Positions 18,632 to 26,991 of a stretch of DNA of 64,000 nucleotides are shown here, in pieces. The notes under the pieces were generated by a model, which worked only from the letters and a program-made list of their open reading frames with translations, was not told the origin of the DNA and ran no database searches. Source of the DNA: Planctomycetota bacterium (GTDB lineage: Bacteria > Planctomycetota > UBA1135 > UBA2386); NCBI GenBank assembly GCA_016794035.1, contig JAEUHS010000068.1:100825-164824 (forward strand). Reading direction: 5' to 3'. The position numbers were made by a program, and so were the translations under genes. Positions within the stretch are counted from its first letter, which is position 1. Every line of letters begins with the position of its first letter.

Positions 18632-19648
18632 CTACGGCAGCTTCGGGGCGGTCCAGGGCTGGTTGCCGGTCAGCGTCTCGAGGAACGCCACCAGCTGGTC
18701 GATCTCCGCGTCCGTCAGGCCGCGGTCCAGCAGCAGCGGATCGCGGTGCGGGTTCTCGGTGCCGCCACTCGCCATGTACTTCACCGCCTCACGCAGCGTC
18801 GTGGCGTGCCCGTCGTGGAAGTAGGGCGCCGTCTTGGCGATGTCGCGCAGCGTCGGCGTCTTGAAGGCGCCGGTCTTGCTGGCGTCGTCGAGCGCATTCT
18901 TCGCGGCGGCGCCGATGTCCGGGTTCTCGGCCAGCATGCCGACGCCGGCGTTGTGGAACAGGCGGTCCGTGAACAGCGGCGGCGTGTGGCAGACGATGCA
19001 GCCGGCCTTGCCCGAGAACAGCTCGTGGCCCTTGACCGCGGCCTCGCTGAGGCCCTCCTTGCGGCCGCTTGCCTCCCAGCGGTCGTAGGCGGAGTCGCCG
19101 CTGCGCAGGCTGCGCAGGAACGACGCCAGCGCGTGCACGACCGTGGTCTCGTCGGGGCCCTTGCCGAAGGCGGCCTGGAACGACTTCTGGTAGGCATCGA
19201 CGCCGGCCAGCCGCGCCGCGACCTCCTCGGGCTTGCCGCCGATCTGCGCCTTCCACGCCGCGAGCACGTTGGCCTCGAGGCCCTTGGCGCGGCCGTCCCA
19301 GTAGAGGCGCTCGTAGTAGCCGACGTTGTGCATGGTCGGCGAGTTGCGCGTGTTCTGCTTGCCGTCGTCGCGGGTCGACAGCGCCTTGCCGTCGGTGAAC
19401 GCCTTCTCGGGCAGGTGGCAGGCCGCGCACGCCATCTGGCCGGTGCCGGACAGGCGCGCGTCGAAGAACAGCTGCTTGCCGAGTTCGGCCTTGGCGGCGG
19501 TCAGCGGGTTGTCGGCCGCCGTGACCAGTTCGACGTTCTCGAGGCCGCGCGGGCGCTTCAGGATGTCGTTGCCGACCGTGCCGGCGGCGGAATCCGACGA
19601 GCAGGCGGCGAACAGGGACAGGATGGTGCAGGGCAGTAGGCGACGCAT
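18632..19648 (-). CDS. Di-heme cytochrome c peroxidase (MauG/CCP family) lipoprotein
   Basis: This 338-residue exported protein begins MRRLLPCTILSLFAACSSDS, a short signal ending in a lipobox-like LFAAC, so it is probably anchored as a lipoprotein. Two c-type heme motifs are visible, CAACH and CIVCH. The family landmarks LGKQLFFDARLSGTG, RNSPTMHNV and FKTPTLRDIAKTAPYFHDG are also present. Members reduce hydrogen peroxide with electrons from cytochrome c in the periplasm, or act as MauG-like oxidases. The ATG at 19648 is chosen because the signal peptide follows directly. It lies upstream of arsM on the same strand. Confidence 0.9.
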   Translation of the reverse strand: MRRLLPCTILSLFAACSSDSAAGTVGNDILKRPRGLENVELVTAADNPLTAAKAELGKQLFFDARLSGTGQMACAACHLPEKAFTDGKALSTRDDGKQNTRNSPTMHNVGYYERLYWDGRAKGLEANVLAAWKAQIGGKPEEVAARLAGVDAYQKSFQAAFGKGPDETTVVHALASFLRSLRSGDSAYDRWEASGRKEGLSEAAVKGHELFSGKAGCIVCHTPPLFTDRLFHNAGVGMLAENPDIGAAAKNALDDASKTGAFKTPTLRDIAKTAPYFHDGHATTLREAVKYMASGGTENPHRDPLLLDRGLTDAEIDQLVAFLETLTGNQPWTAPKLP

Positions 19649-19754
19649 GACGGGTGCTGGGTGGGGGCGACGGAGGGGATCCGGGCCGGCGTGAACCGAC
19701 CCTGGACGCCGCATGCTATCGCACCTGCCCGCGCCGCGCTGCCCTCGGCCCGGA

Positions 19755-20318
19755 TCAGCGCATGCGGCGCACCTGCCGCAGCAGCTTCAGGTAGCGGCGG
19801 TCCTGCGTCAGCGACCAGGCCAGTTGCAGGTCGCGCAGCAGCTGCGGCTGGTTGATGGCGCCCGACTCGCGCGCCACGCCGAGCACCGGATCGAACGATG
19901 GCTCGGGCTCGGCGACCACGACCGCCTCGGTCGTCGTCGACGTCGCCGCCTTCGTCGTGCTCGCCTCGACCGCGGCGACCTGCCGCGCGCGGCGCGCGGC
20001 GGCCTGCGCCATCTGCCGTTCGCGATCGGCGGCGGCCAGGGCGTCGGCCTGGTCCTGCTCCAGCTTCACGATCGCGTCGATCGACAGGTCGTCCTTCTCG
20101 ATCTTGAACACCGAGCTCTTCGGCAGGATCACCTCGCCGCCGACGATGCGGACGTGGTAGCCCTCGTCGCTCTCGGCGATCAGCACGCCGCGCACGACAT
20201 CGGGTCGCGAACCTTCGGCGGCGTTCTTCTGCGCGGCCGGGTCGGACAGCCAGAAGGTGTCGGCGTAGGCGGGGACCTGGAACAGCAGGCTGCCCAGGAC
20301 GAGGGGGAGGATGCGCAT
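19755..20318 (-). CDS. Secreted protein of unknown function
   Basis: This 187-residue protein has a signal peptide MRILPLVLGSLLFQVPAYA from the ATG at 20318. The mature part starts with a small beta-rich segment (VVRGVLIAESDEGYHVRIVGGEVILPKSSVFKI), in which a surface is tuned to a residue after each strand. A charged Ala/Arg-rich helix follows (about 80-115), then a Thr-rich linker and a C-terminal helix ending in YLKLLRQVRRMR. The first segment resembles the SH3-like strand pattern seen in other planctomycetal exported proteins (resistance to calling it a known domain is advised). No function can be assigned. It is followed on the same strand by the cytochrome c peroxidase gene. Confidence 0.65.
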   Translation of the reverse strand: MRILPLVLGSLLFQVPAYADTFWLSDPAAQKNAAEGSRPDVVRGVLIAESDEGYHVRIVGGEVILPKSSVFKIEKDDLSIDAIVKLEQDQADALAAADRERQMAQAAARRARQVAAVEASTTKAATSTTTEAVVVAEPEPSFDPVLGVARESGAINQPQLLRDLQLAWSLTQDRRYLKLLRQVRRMR

Positions 20319-20521
20319 GCCGAAGGATAGCACATGGCACGCGCGGTGCTTTCGTGCCGGATGTCCCCACGGCAGCGGCCGTGCGCCGGACCGACACCGC
20401 GGGCGGGGCGCAACCGGGGACGCGAGGTCTCGATCCGAGGCGCCCGCGCCGGTGGCATCGTCGCCAGGCGCGGCGAGGCGCCCGCGAACGGGGTGGCGCG
20501 CTACGCTGTGCGGACCAGCGC

Positions 20522-21130
20522 ATGCCCGACGATCTGCACGATGCTCCGACCGCAGAACTCGTGGCCGCCGCCGCGCAGCAGGACCGCGCCGCGGTCGAGC
20601 AGTTGCTGGTGCGCCATCTGCCGGGGCTGGAGGCGTTCGTGCGGCTGCGCATGGGGCCGGCGTTGCGCGGGCTGGCCACGGCGCCCGATCTGGTGCAGTC
20701 CGTCTGCCGCGACGTGCTCGGCGACCTCGACGGGTTCGAGTTCCGCGGCGAGGCGCCGTTCCGCGCCTGGCTCTACGTGTGCGCCGAGAACAAGCTGCGC
20801 GAGAAGCACCGCTTCCACCACCGCGACAAGCGCGACGTGGCGGCGGCGGTGCCGCTGCCCGATGCCAGCACGTTCCTGCCGGCCTACCGCACGCTGTGCA
20901 CGCCGAGTCGGGACGTCGAGATGCGCGAGACGATCCGGCGCATCGAGGCGGCCTTCGACCAGCTGCCCGACGACTACCGCGAAGCCGTGACGCTGCACAA
21001 GCTGTGCGGCCTCAGCCATCGGGAGATCGCCGAACGCATGCAGCGCAGCGAGGGCGCGGTGCGCAACCTGGTCTATCGCGGCATCTCGCGCCTGGCGCTG
21101 CTGGTCGACGGCGGCGACACCGGCAGCTGA
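20522..21130 (+). CDS. ECF sigma factor (planctomycetal type)
   Basis: This 202-residue protein has region 2 in RGLATAPDLVQSVCRDVLGD, followed by FRAWLYVCAENKLREKHR, and region 4 in LHKLCGLSHREIAERMQRSEG with AVRNLVYRGISRL. It lies tail to tail with the 892-residue kinase gene, with 3 bases between the stops. In Planctomycetota such sigma factors are commonly linked to Ser/Thr kinases with TPR-like tails, and phosphorylation of the sigma factor has been proposed as the activating step. The ATG at 20522 is preferred; the upstream extension to 20354 is Arg/Gly-rich and not conserved in style. Confidence 0.88.
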   Translation: MPDDLHDAPTAELVAAAAQQDRAAVEQLLVRHLPGLEAFVRLRMGPALRGLATAPDLVQSVCRDVLGDLDGFEFRGEAPFRAWLYVCAENKLREKHRFHHRDKRDVAAAVPLPDASTFLPAYRTLCTPSRDVEMRETIRRIEAAFDQLPDDYREAVTLHKLCGLSHREIAERMQRSEGAVRNLVYRGISRLALLVDGGDTGS

Positions 21131-21133
21131 CGG

Positions 21134-23812
21134 CTACTGCTTCTGCGGCGGAGTGGCCGCCGCGAGCCGTTGCCGCAGCGCCACGAACGCCGGCAGGGTC
21201 TCGAGCGGCGCGTAGACCGGCTCGTCGAGCCGGCTCTTGCTGCGCCAGCCCTCGCGCTCGGCCGCGAGCAGCGCGTCGAGCGCGAGTGTGGCGTAGTCGC
21301 GCGGCGGTCCGGCGGCGGCGGGGCCTTCCTGGTCGCGCATGCCGGCCGCGCGCAGCCACATCCGGGCGACGGCGCGCATGTGGTCGGGGTTGTGCACGTC
21401 GCCGGCCAGCTCGGCGGCGACCTGCTCCAGTTCCTCGCGTCGTTGCAGCCGCGTCAGGGTGTTGCCGCACAGGCGGAGGTGCAGCATCAGGAACTGCTGC
21501 GCGCGTTCGTACTGCGGCGAGCGGGCGAGCACCTGCCGCTGCAGCGGGATCGCGCGCCGCAGGTAGACCAAGGCCTGCTCGAGGTCGGCCTCGTTCGCGT
21601 CGTTGCCGCAGAACGTGCGCGCCAGGTTGTGCAGCGCGCCGCCGAGCCGCGTCAGCAGATCGATGTCGTCGGGGTGCTGCCGCGCCATCGGCTCACGCAG
21701 GTCGACGCATGCCAGCAGCGTGTCGCGCGTGCGGTCGTCGCCGCGGCGCTGGTAGAGGTTGCCGAGCGTCTCGAGCACGTCGCTCTCGAGTACGTCCCGC
21801 GGCGGCCAGATCCGGGCCTCGCGCGGGATCTCGCGCACGTGGCGCAGGGCTTCGTCGAGCAGTGGCTCGGCCCGTGCGTCGGCGCGCTGGCTGCTCAGCT
21901 GCGTCGCCAGATTGTCGAGGTTGCGCACCAGGGCAGATGCGAACTCGGCGAGGTCGGGCTGCAGCTCCGTGGCCCGACGCGCGAGGGCGACCGCCCGTTC
22001 GAGCGTCGCCATCAGGGCCGGCGGATCCTGCAGCACTTCGGGCAGGTCCGCACGCAGCGCCGCGACCTGGGCGAGGCCGTTGCAGGCGGAGCTGCGGCGA
22101 CGAGGGTGCTGGTCGAGCGCCGTGAAGTCGCGCTCCGCCGCGGTCAGTTCGCCGCGCAGCCGGCCGGCGATCTCGGTGTCGCGGGCCGCGTCGCCGAACT
22201 CCTTGTGCAGCGCGGCGAGGTTCAGGTGCGCGCAGGCCCGGACCTCGAGCAGTTCGGCGTCGGTCTCCACGCCCGGCGTGCCGAGCAGCCGCGCGACCTG
22301 CTGGTAGCAGGCGATGGCCTGCTCGCGCTGGCCGGTGCGCACCAGCGTCGCCGCCAGCCGGTTGCGCGCGACGCCGGCGTCGTGGCGCAGCCGTGCATGC
22401 CCCGGGTCCTTGGCCAGCAGCGCGTCGTACATCGTGCAGGCGTGCTGCAGCGCCTCGAGCGTCACCGACTCCGCCGCCGGCACGAAGCGCAGGCGGTCGT
22501 TGGCCAACGTGACCAGCATGCGGTCGATGGCGTCCATCGACGTGGTGAAGTTCTCGTCGGCACGCGCGATCGCCGCCTGCAGCTCGCGGTTGACCGCCCG
22601 TTCGCGCCACGCCGACACCGCCGGCAGCAGCAGCGCGAAGGCCAGCAGCGACGCGAGCGCCGTCGCGGCGACGCGGTGGCGCTGGCACCAGCGCCAGGTG
22701 CGCAGCGGCAGGCCGAGCCGCCGCGCGCGGATCGCGCGGCGTTGCAGCACCGCCAGCAGATCGTCGGCGAACGCGCCGATGTCGTGGTAGCGACGCTCGC
22801 GGTCGCCGTCCATCGCCGTGCGCACGACGAGTTCGAGCTCGGGCGGCACCTCACGGTTGCGGCTGCGAACCGGCGGCGCGTCGCCGTCGCGCAGGCGCTG
22901 CACCGCGTCCCGGCCTGCGAACGGCGGCTCCAGCGTCAGCATCTGCCACAGCGTCGCCGCCAGCGAGTAGACGTCGGTGCGTTCGTCGACGGCGTCGCCG
23001 CGCAGTTGCTCCGGGGACATGAAGGCCGGCGAGCCCGGCGTGTTGCCGGTGCGCGTGAAGTCCCGGTCGCCGGCGACGCGGGCGATGCCGAAGTCGAGCA
23101 GGATCGTGCGCCCGTCGCGCGTCAGCATCACGTTCGACGGCTTGATGTCGCGGTGCACGATGCCACGCACGTGGGCGTGGCGCACACCGAGCGCGACCGC
23201 GTGCACGATGCGCGTGCAGCACTGCCACCAGTCGCCGGCGAACGGATCGGTCGCGGTGCCGGGGCTGCCGCCGAGCGCGGTGCGCAGGTCGTCGCCGCGC
23301 AGTGCGCCCGGATCGCGGCCGCGCAGAGCGGCGCACAGCTCGTGCACGGTGGTGCCGTCGAGCAGCTCCATCGCATACCACGGCAGGCCGTCCTGTTCGC
23401 CGGACGCGAGCACCGGCACGATCGCCGGGTGCGACAGCCGCGCGATCGCCTCGATCTCGCGGCGGAAGCGTTCGCGGGCGCCTTCGAAGTAGAGCAGCTC
23501 CGGCCGCACGACCTTGATCGCGACGCGGCGGCCGAGCGACTCCTGCTCGGCCTCGTAGACGACGCCCATGCCGCCGCTGCCGAGCCGCCGCAGCAGCCGG
23601 AACTCGCCGAGCCGGTCCGGGAAGTCGCGCGCCACCGGCCCGTGGCCGAGCAGACCCATCTGCCGACAGCGCGCGAGGCCGCGCTCGAGCGCCGTGCGCT
23701 GCGCGCCGTGCCGTGACAGGAACTGCTCCAGCCCGGCGTCGCCGCGTTCGTCGAACGCGGCGAGTGCACCGGCGAGCAGTTCTTCGAGCGGGTCGTCGGA
23801 CGACGCAGTCAT
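21134..23812 (-). CDS. Ser/Thr protein kinase with membrane span and TPR-like tail
   Basis: The protein has 892 residues. The kinase domain covers about 65-345: P-loop GSGGMGVVYEAE, Lys in VAIKVV, catalytic loop HRDIKPSNVML (about 221), DFGIARV and activation segment GSPAFMSPEQLRG. It matches the PknB type. One transmembrane span follows (VAATALASLLAFALLLPAV, about 380-400). The rest is a long helical region with TPR-like pairs, such as RTGQREQAIACYQQVARLLG, that continues to the C-terminus. Signals sensed outside or in the periplasm could thus reach the cytoplasmic kinase. The converging ECF sigma gene is a likely partner. The open frame continues upstream to 25156, but that part is antisense to a better gene; the ATG at 23812 directly precedes the domain. 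Confidence 0.93.
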   Translation of the reverse strand: MTASSDDPLEELLAGALAAFDERGDAGLEQFLSRHGAQRTALERGLARCRQMGLLGHGPVARDFPDRLGEFRLLRRLGSGGMGVVYEAEQESLGRRVAIKVVRPELLYFEGARERFRREIEAIARLSHPAIVPVLASGEQDGLPWYAMELLDGTTVHELCAALRGRDPGALRGDDLRTALGGSPGTATDPFAGDWWQCCTRIVHAVALGVRHAHVRGIVHRDIKPSNVMLTRDGRTILLDFGIARVAGDRDFTRTGNTPGSPAFMSPEQLRGDAVDERTDVYSLAATLWQMLTLEPPFAGRDAVQRLRDGDAPPVRSRNREVPPELELVVRTAMDGDRERRYHDIGAFADDLLAVLQRRAIRARRLGLPLRTWRWCQRHRVAATALASLLAFALLLPAVSAWRERAVNRELQAAIARADENFTTSMDAIDRMLVTLANDRLRFVPAAESVTLEALQHACTMYDALLAKDPGHARLRHDAGVARNRLAATLVRTGQREQAIACYQQVARLLGTPGVETDAELLEVRACAHLNLAALHKEFGDAARDTEIAGRLRGELTAAERDFTALDQHPRRRSSACNGLAQVAALRADLPEVLQDPPALMATLERAVALARRATELQPDLAEFASALVRNLDNLATQLSSQRADARAEPLLDEALRHVREIPREARIWPPRDVLESDVLETLGNLYQRRGDDRTRDTLLACVDLREPMARQHPDDIDLLTRLGGALHNLARTFCGNDANEADLEQALVYLRRAIPLQRQVLARSPQYERAQQFLMLHLRLCGNTLTRLQRREELEQVAAELAGDVHNPDHMRAVARMWLRAAGMRDQEGPAAAGPPRDYATLALDALLAAEREGWRSKSRLDEPVYAPLETLPAFVALRQRLAAATPPQKQ

Positions 23813-23877
23813 GCAGCGGCGGCACTCTACCGCACGGGTCCGGGGACGGCCTCGGGTCGGCGCGAGGGCCGGTGGGT

Positions 23878-25074
23878 TCAGCGGATCCAGATGTCGATCG
23901 CAGAGCTGGCGCACAATCCCGACGGCGAGCCGGCGTCCAGGTAGCCGGCCTGCAGGTAGAAGTGCGTGTCGCCGAGGCTCGGGTCGACCAGGTCCCACGG
24001 CACCTGCAGGCGCCCGGTCGCGTCGAGCGAGTGGTTCAGCAGCGCGTCGAGCGTCGTCAGCAGCAGCAGACCGCCGAAGTCGTACTGGATCCGGGAGCGG
24101 CCGATCGCGAGCACCCCGAACGCGTTCGGGGCACCGTCGATGCGCAGCGTCAGCTGCTGGCCGAGCCGCGCGCAGCCGGTGGCGGTCAGCACCGGCGTGA
24201 ACGCCGTGCCGGGCGTCGCCGCGCCGTAGCCGACGATCGGGCCGCAGGCGGCACTGCTCTCGATGCGCGCCAGCCGGCCGCCGTTGCCCGCGAACAGGAA
24301 GTCGCCGGTGATCGGATCGATCGCGCCGCCGCTGTTGCCGGACAGGCCGATCAGGAACGGCTGGCGCGTCGCCGGCAGCGGGTCGCCGTTGGCGTCGACC
24401 TGGTAGGCCGCGATGCCGGCGTTCCACTCGGCGATCAGCACGGCGTTGCCGAGCAGCGGCGCCTGGGCCGGCGGATAGAGGATGCCTTCGGGGCCGCCCT
24501 GGAGCGTGGCCTTGTTCTGGATCGACTGGATCGCGAACGTGCCGCTGCCGTCGGCGGCCAGCGTCACGTCGTACCATTGGCTGCCGCCGTAGCTGGCGAG
24601 CTTGAAGCGCCCGGCGCCGCTGCGGCCCGCGGGCACGAATGCGCAACTGCCGACCGAACCGGGCACGCCGAGCGGTGCCAGGCTGTCGACGCGGCTGGCC
24701 GCGGTGCCGCCGGGCAGGATCTGACCGAGCCGGTTCTGACCGTACCAGGTGAAGAACAGCACGCCGCCGGGGCCGAAGGCGAGGCCGCCGTCGTTGCCGC
24801 CGACGGTCGCGTACTGGGTCGAGCCGGCGAAGCCGGTCACGCGGCCCTGGCCGTCGCGCACCAGATTCACGGCACGGATCTGGCCGCTCTGGTAGGCCGA
24901 GGCCAGCAGCACGTTCGGACTGCCGGGCAGGAACGTGATACCGCTGTAGTTGAAGACGCCGGGCATCTGCCCGAGGTCCGTCACCTGGTAGTGGTCGTTG
25001 AACGGGGGCAGGACGGACTGCGCCGGGGCGGCGTTGGCGAGCAGCAGGCCCGCGAGCAGAAGGTAGGTGCGCAT
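23878..25074 (-). CDS. Secreted propeller-like protein with planctomycetal C-terminal module
   Basis: This 398-residue protein has a signal peptide MRTYLLLAGLLLANAAPAQS. The first 270 residues contain repeated beta motifs with Gly-Asp/Gly-Gly turns (GGNDGGLAFGPGGVLFFTWY, GGPEGILYPP, GNSGGAIDPITGDFLFAG), consistent with a six-bladed propeller of the NHL or LpqB kind. From about residue 275 a separate module begins (TATGCARLGQQLTLRIDGAP) and ends DTHFYLQAGYLDAGSP. The same kind of module closes the proteins at 28650-31193 and 40190-45463. It is probably an extracellular or surface protein; ligand unknown. Transcribed in the same direction as the kinase gene downstream. Confidence 0.75.
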   Translation of the reverse strand: MRTYLLLAGLLLANAAPAQSVLPPFNDHYQVTDLGQMPGVFNYSGITFLPGSPNVLLASAYQSGQIRAVNLVRDGQGRVTGFAGSTQYATVGGNDGGLAFGPGGVLFFTWYGQNRLGQILPGGTAASRVDSLAPLGVPGSVGSCAFVPAGRSGAGRFKLASYGGSQWYDVTLAADGSGTFAIQSIQNKATLQGGPEGILYPPAQAPLLGNAVLIAEWNAGIAAYQVDANGDPLPATRQPFLIGLSGNSGGAIDPITGDFLFAGNGGRLARIESSAACGPIVGYGAATPGTAFTPVLTATGCARLGQQLTLRIDGAPNAFGVLAIGRSRIQYDFGGLLLLTTLDALLNHSLDATGRLQVPWDLVDPSLGDTHFYLQAGYLDAGSPSGLCASSAIDIWIR

Positions 25075-25092
25075 CGGAGTTGGGGGAGAAGG

Positions 25093-25130
25093 GGTCTGTG
25101 CGGCGCGCGGCGCGCGCCGGCAGCCAGACC
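25093..25130 (-). terminator. GC-rich hairpin after the MscS-type gene
   Basis: Arms of 8 bases (CGGCGCGC, GCGCGCCG) around a 3-base loop at 25101-25119 are extended by outer arms GGTCTG (25093-25098) and CAGACC (25125-25130). The hairpin lies 85 bases after the mscS-type stop and 19 bases before the next start. There is no T-run, so it may slow polymerase or act in the leader instead. Confidence 0.4.
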
Positions 25131-25185
25131 CAGTGCCGCGGCGAGCGACCTGTCACAGCGCGGTCCGCGATTCCTTCCGACAGGG

Positions 25186-25203
25186 CTGATGACTTGCGTG
25201 GAG
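25186..25203 (+). repeat. Dispersed repeat copy (CTGATGACTTGCGTGGAG)
   Basis: These 18 bases, in the 3' flank of the MscS-type gene (12 bases from its stop), are identical to the reverse complement of 58268-58285, 33 kb away. They nearly match 58068-58086 as well. The core is AT-richer than the surroundings, so chance identity is unlikely. Confidence 0.75.
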
Positions 25204-25214
25204 GTCGCCGGCGG

Positions 25215-26900
25215 TCACTCGGCGGCGCGATGCAACGTCAGCTGCGGGAACGGGATGCGCCACCCGTTCTGGTTGCAGGCGGCGACGAACAGCGCCTGCA
25301 CCAGACGTTCGAGCTGCAGGTAACGCGGCGCCGCGCTGCCGGCGAACAACGCGATCACCTGCAGGTCCAGCGAGCTGGAACCGGCCGCGGCCAGCTCGAC
25401 CCGCACATGCTTCAACTCGTCGACGGCGACGGCATCGGCGAGGCCCTCGCGCAGCGCCTGCTGCAGCTGTGCCGGGATCGCAACCACGGCGTCCTGCTGG
25501 TGGGCGTAGTCGATGCCGAGCGTCGAGCGGATCGCGAAGCCGCGCGACAGGTTGCGCGGCGTCTGCTCGAGGAACGCGGCGGTCGGGTAGGTGCGTTCGG
25601 TGCCGTAGTGCTCGAGCACGACCACGTCGGGCGTCTGCGTGCGCACCTTGCCGAACTGGCCGTCGGCCAGCAGCACGATGTCGCCGGTCCGGCACGGGAA
25701 CCACGGCTCGTCGCCGGCGCTGCGCCGCGACCGCTTGCCGATCAGGAACTGGAGCGGCACGCGCAGGTTGCCGCCGTCGAGCTCGGGGTTGTGCAGCCGC
25801 GAGTAGAAGCGCAGCGCGTCGACGCGGTAGGGCAGGCCGTCGACGAGGATGCGTTCGCCCTCGCGCACGCCGCCGATGTTGAGCACCAGGCGGATCTGCT
25901 CGACGAACTGCGGCAGCGTCTTCACCAGCGCCCAGCCGATGCCGATCAGGAAGACGATGCACACGGCGAGCAGCAGCCAGTCGTTGCGCACGTAGGGGAC
26001 TGCGAGCGTCGCGGCGATCGCCACCAGCAGGGTCACGGCCTGCAGCGCGACCTCGAGCAGGCGCAGCGAGAAGCCGCGCTCCGCGCGGCGCCGCCGCAGC
26101 AGCCGGCCGGTGACGAACCGCAGGCCGAGGAACACGCCGAGGAACACCGCGACCGACAGCAGCAGGCTGGTGCCGCTGCTCTGCACGAAGTTCTGCGTCG
26201 ACTGGCTGATGCTCTCGAGCAGCGACTTCTGCTGCTGGGTCTTGGCCAGCAGCCGGGCGCGCAGCACCAGCAGGTCGCTGCGCAGGCCATCGAGCGTCGG
26301 TCGCCAGCGCTGGTCGATCTCGCGCTGGGCCTCGGCACGCGCCGGCGAGTCGGCCGGCAGCCGATCGCGCGTGCGTTCGACGGCGTGCACCGCGCTCTCG
26401 GCGGTGCGCTGGCGCTGCTCGAGCCGCTCGATCTCCGCCTTCAGGTCGGCGACCTGGCGCGGCTCCTCGGTGGCGTCCTTCAGCGTCTGCAGCAGCGGGC
26501 GGACCAGTTCCTCCACCTCGCGCTGCAGTTCGAACTTGCCCTCGCGCGGCGCTTCGAAGTTCTGCACGTCGAGGCGCGAGGCGAGGCCCGCGAACTCCCA
26601 GCTGCGGCGGCTGACGTCGGCCTTGAGCCTGGTCACCGCCGCCTGGTCGCCTCGGGCCACCGCGGCGTCGAGTTCCGCGCGCAGGCTGGACAGCATCGTC
26701 GCCAGCCGCTCGAGCGCCTGCTGGGTCGGCACATCGAGCGGACCGGCGTCCGGCGGCGCCTGCGGTTGGGTCGGGGTCGGCGCGGTCGTGCGGATCGGCG
26801 GCGGCTCCGGTGGCTCTTGCGGCGGCCGGGGGGCCGCGACGGCGGATGGGCCGCAGCAGGTGATCGCGAGCAGGGCACGGGCGACGAGCAGTCGGTGCAT
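25215..26900 (-). CDS. MscS-family mechanosensitive channel with long periplasmic coiled coil
   Basis: This 561-residue protein starts at the ATG at 26900 with a signal peptide (MHRLLVARALLAITCC). A Pro/Ala linker and a charged coiled coil (about 60-210) follow. Three hydrophobic spans come next (for example LLLSVAVFLGVFLGL, LLVAIAATLAVPYV, LLLAVCIVFLIGIGWAL). The C-terminal part matches the MscS beta domain and alpha/beta cage and ends QNGWRIPFPQLTLH, the standard IPFPQ closing motif. It should open under membrane tension to release solutes on osmotic downshock. The extra periplasmic coil resembles the MscK/MscM-type relatives, but is shorter. Divergent from hisS with 91 bases between the starts. 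Confidence 0.88.
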   Translation of the reverse strand: MHRLLVARALLAITCCGPSAVAAPRPPQEPPEPPPIRTTAPTPTQPQAPPDAGPLDVPTQQALERLATMLSSLRAELDAAVARGDQAAVTRLKADVSRRSWEFAGLASRLDVQNFEAPREGKFELQREVEELVRPLLQTLKDATEEPRQVADLKAEIERLEQRQRTAESAVHAVERTRDRLPADSPARAEAQREIDQRWRPTLDGLRSDLLVLRARLLAKTQQQKSLLESISQSTQNFVQSSGTSLLLSVAVFLGVFLGLRFVTGRLLRRRRAERGFSLRLLEVALQAVTLLVAIAATLAVPYVRNDWLLLAVCIVFLIGIGWALVKTLPQFVEQIRLVLNIGGVREGERILVDGLPYRVDALRFYSRLHNPELDGGNLRVPLQFLIGKRSRRSAGDEPWFPCRTGDIVLLADGQFGKVRTQTPDVVVLEHYGTERTYPTAAFLEQTPRNLSRGFAIRSTLGIDYAHQQDAVVAIPAQLQQALREGLADAVAVDELKHVRVELAAAGSSSLDLQVIALFAGSAAPRYLQLERLVQALFVAACNQNGWRIPFPQLTLHRAAE

Positions 26901-26991
26901 GGGGGCACGGTACTCGTCGCGGCGGCGCGAGGCCAACGACCGCAGCCTGCGCTGGGCTTCGCCGCACCCGGCGGCTACACCATGGCAGCCG

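Noticed and set aside
23813..25156. N-terminal extension of the kinase to 1340 residues
   Set aside because: It overlaps the better-supported propeller gene on the same strand in a different frame and contains no domain.
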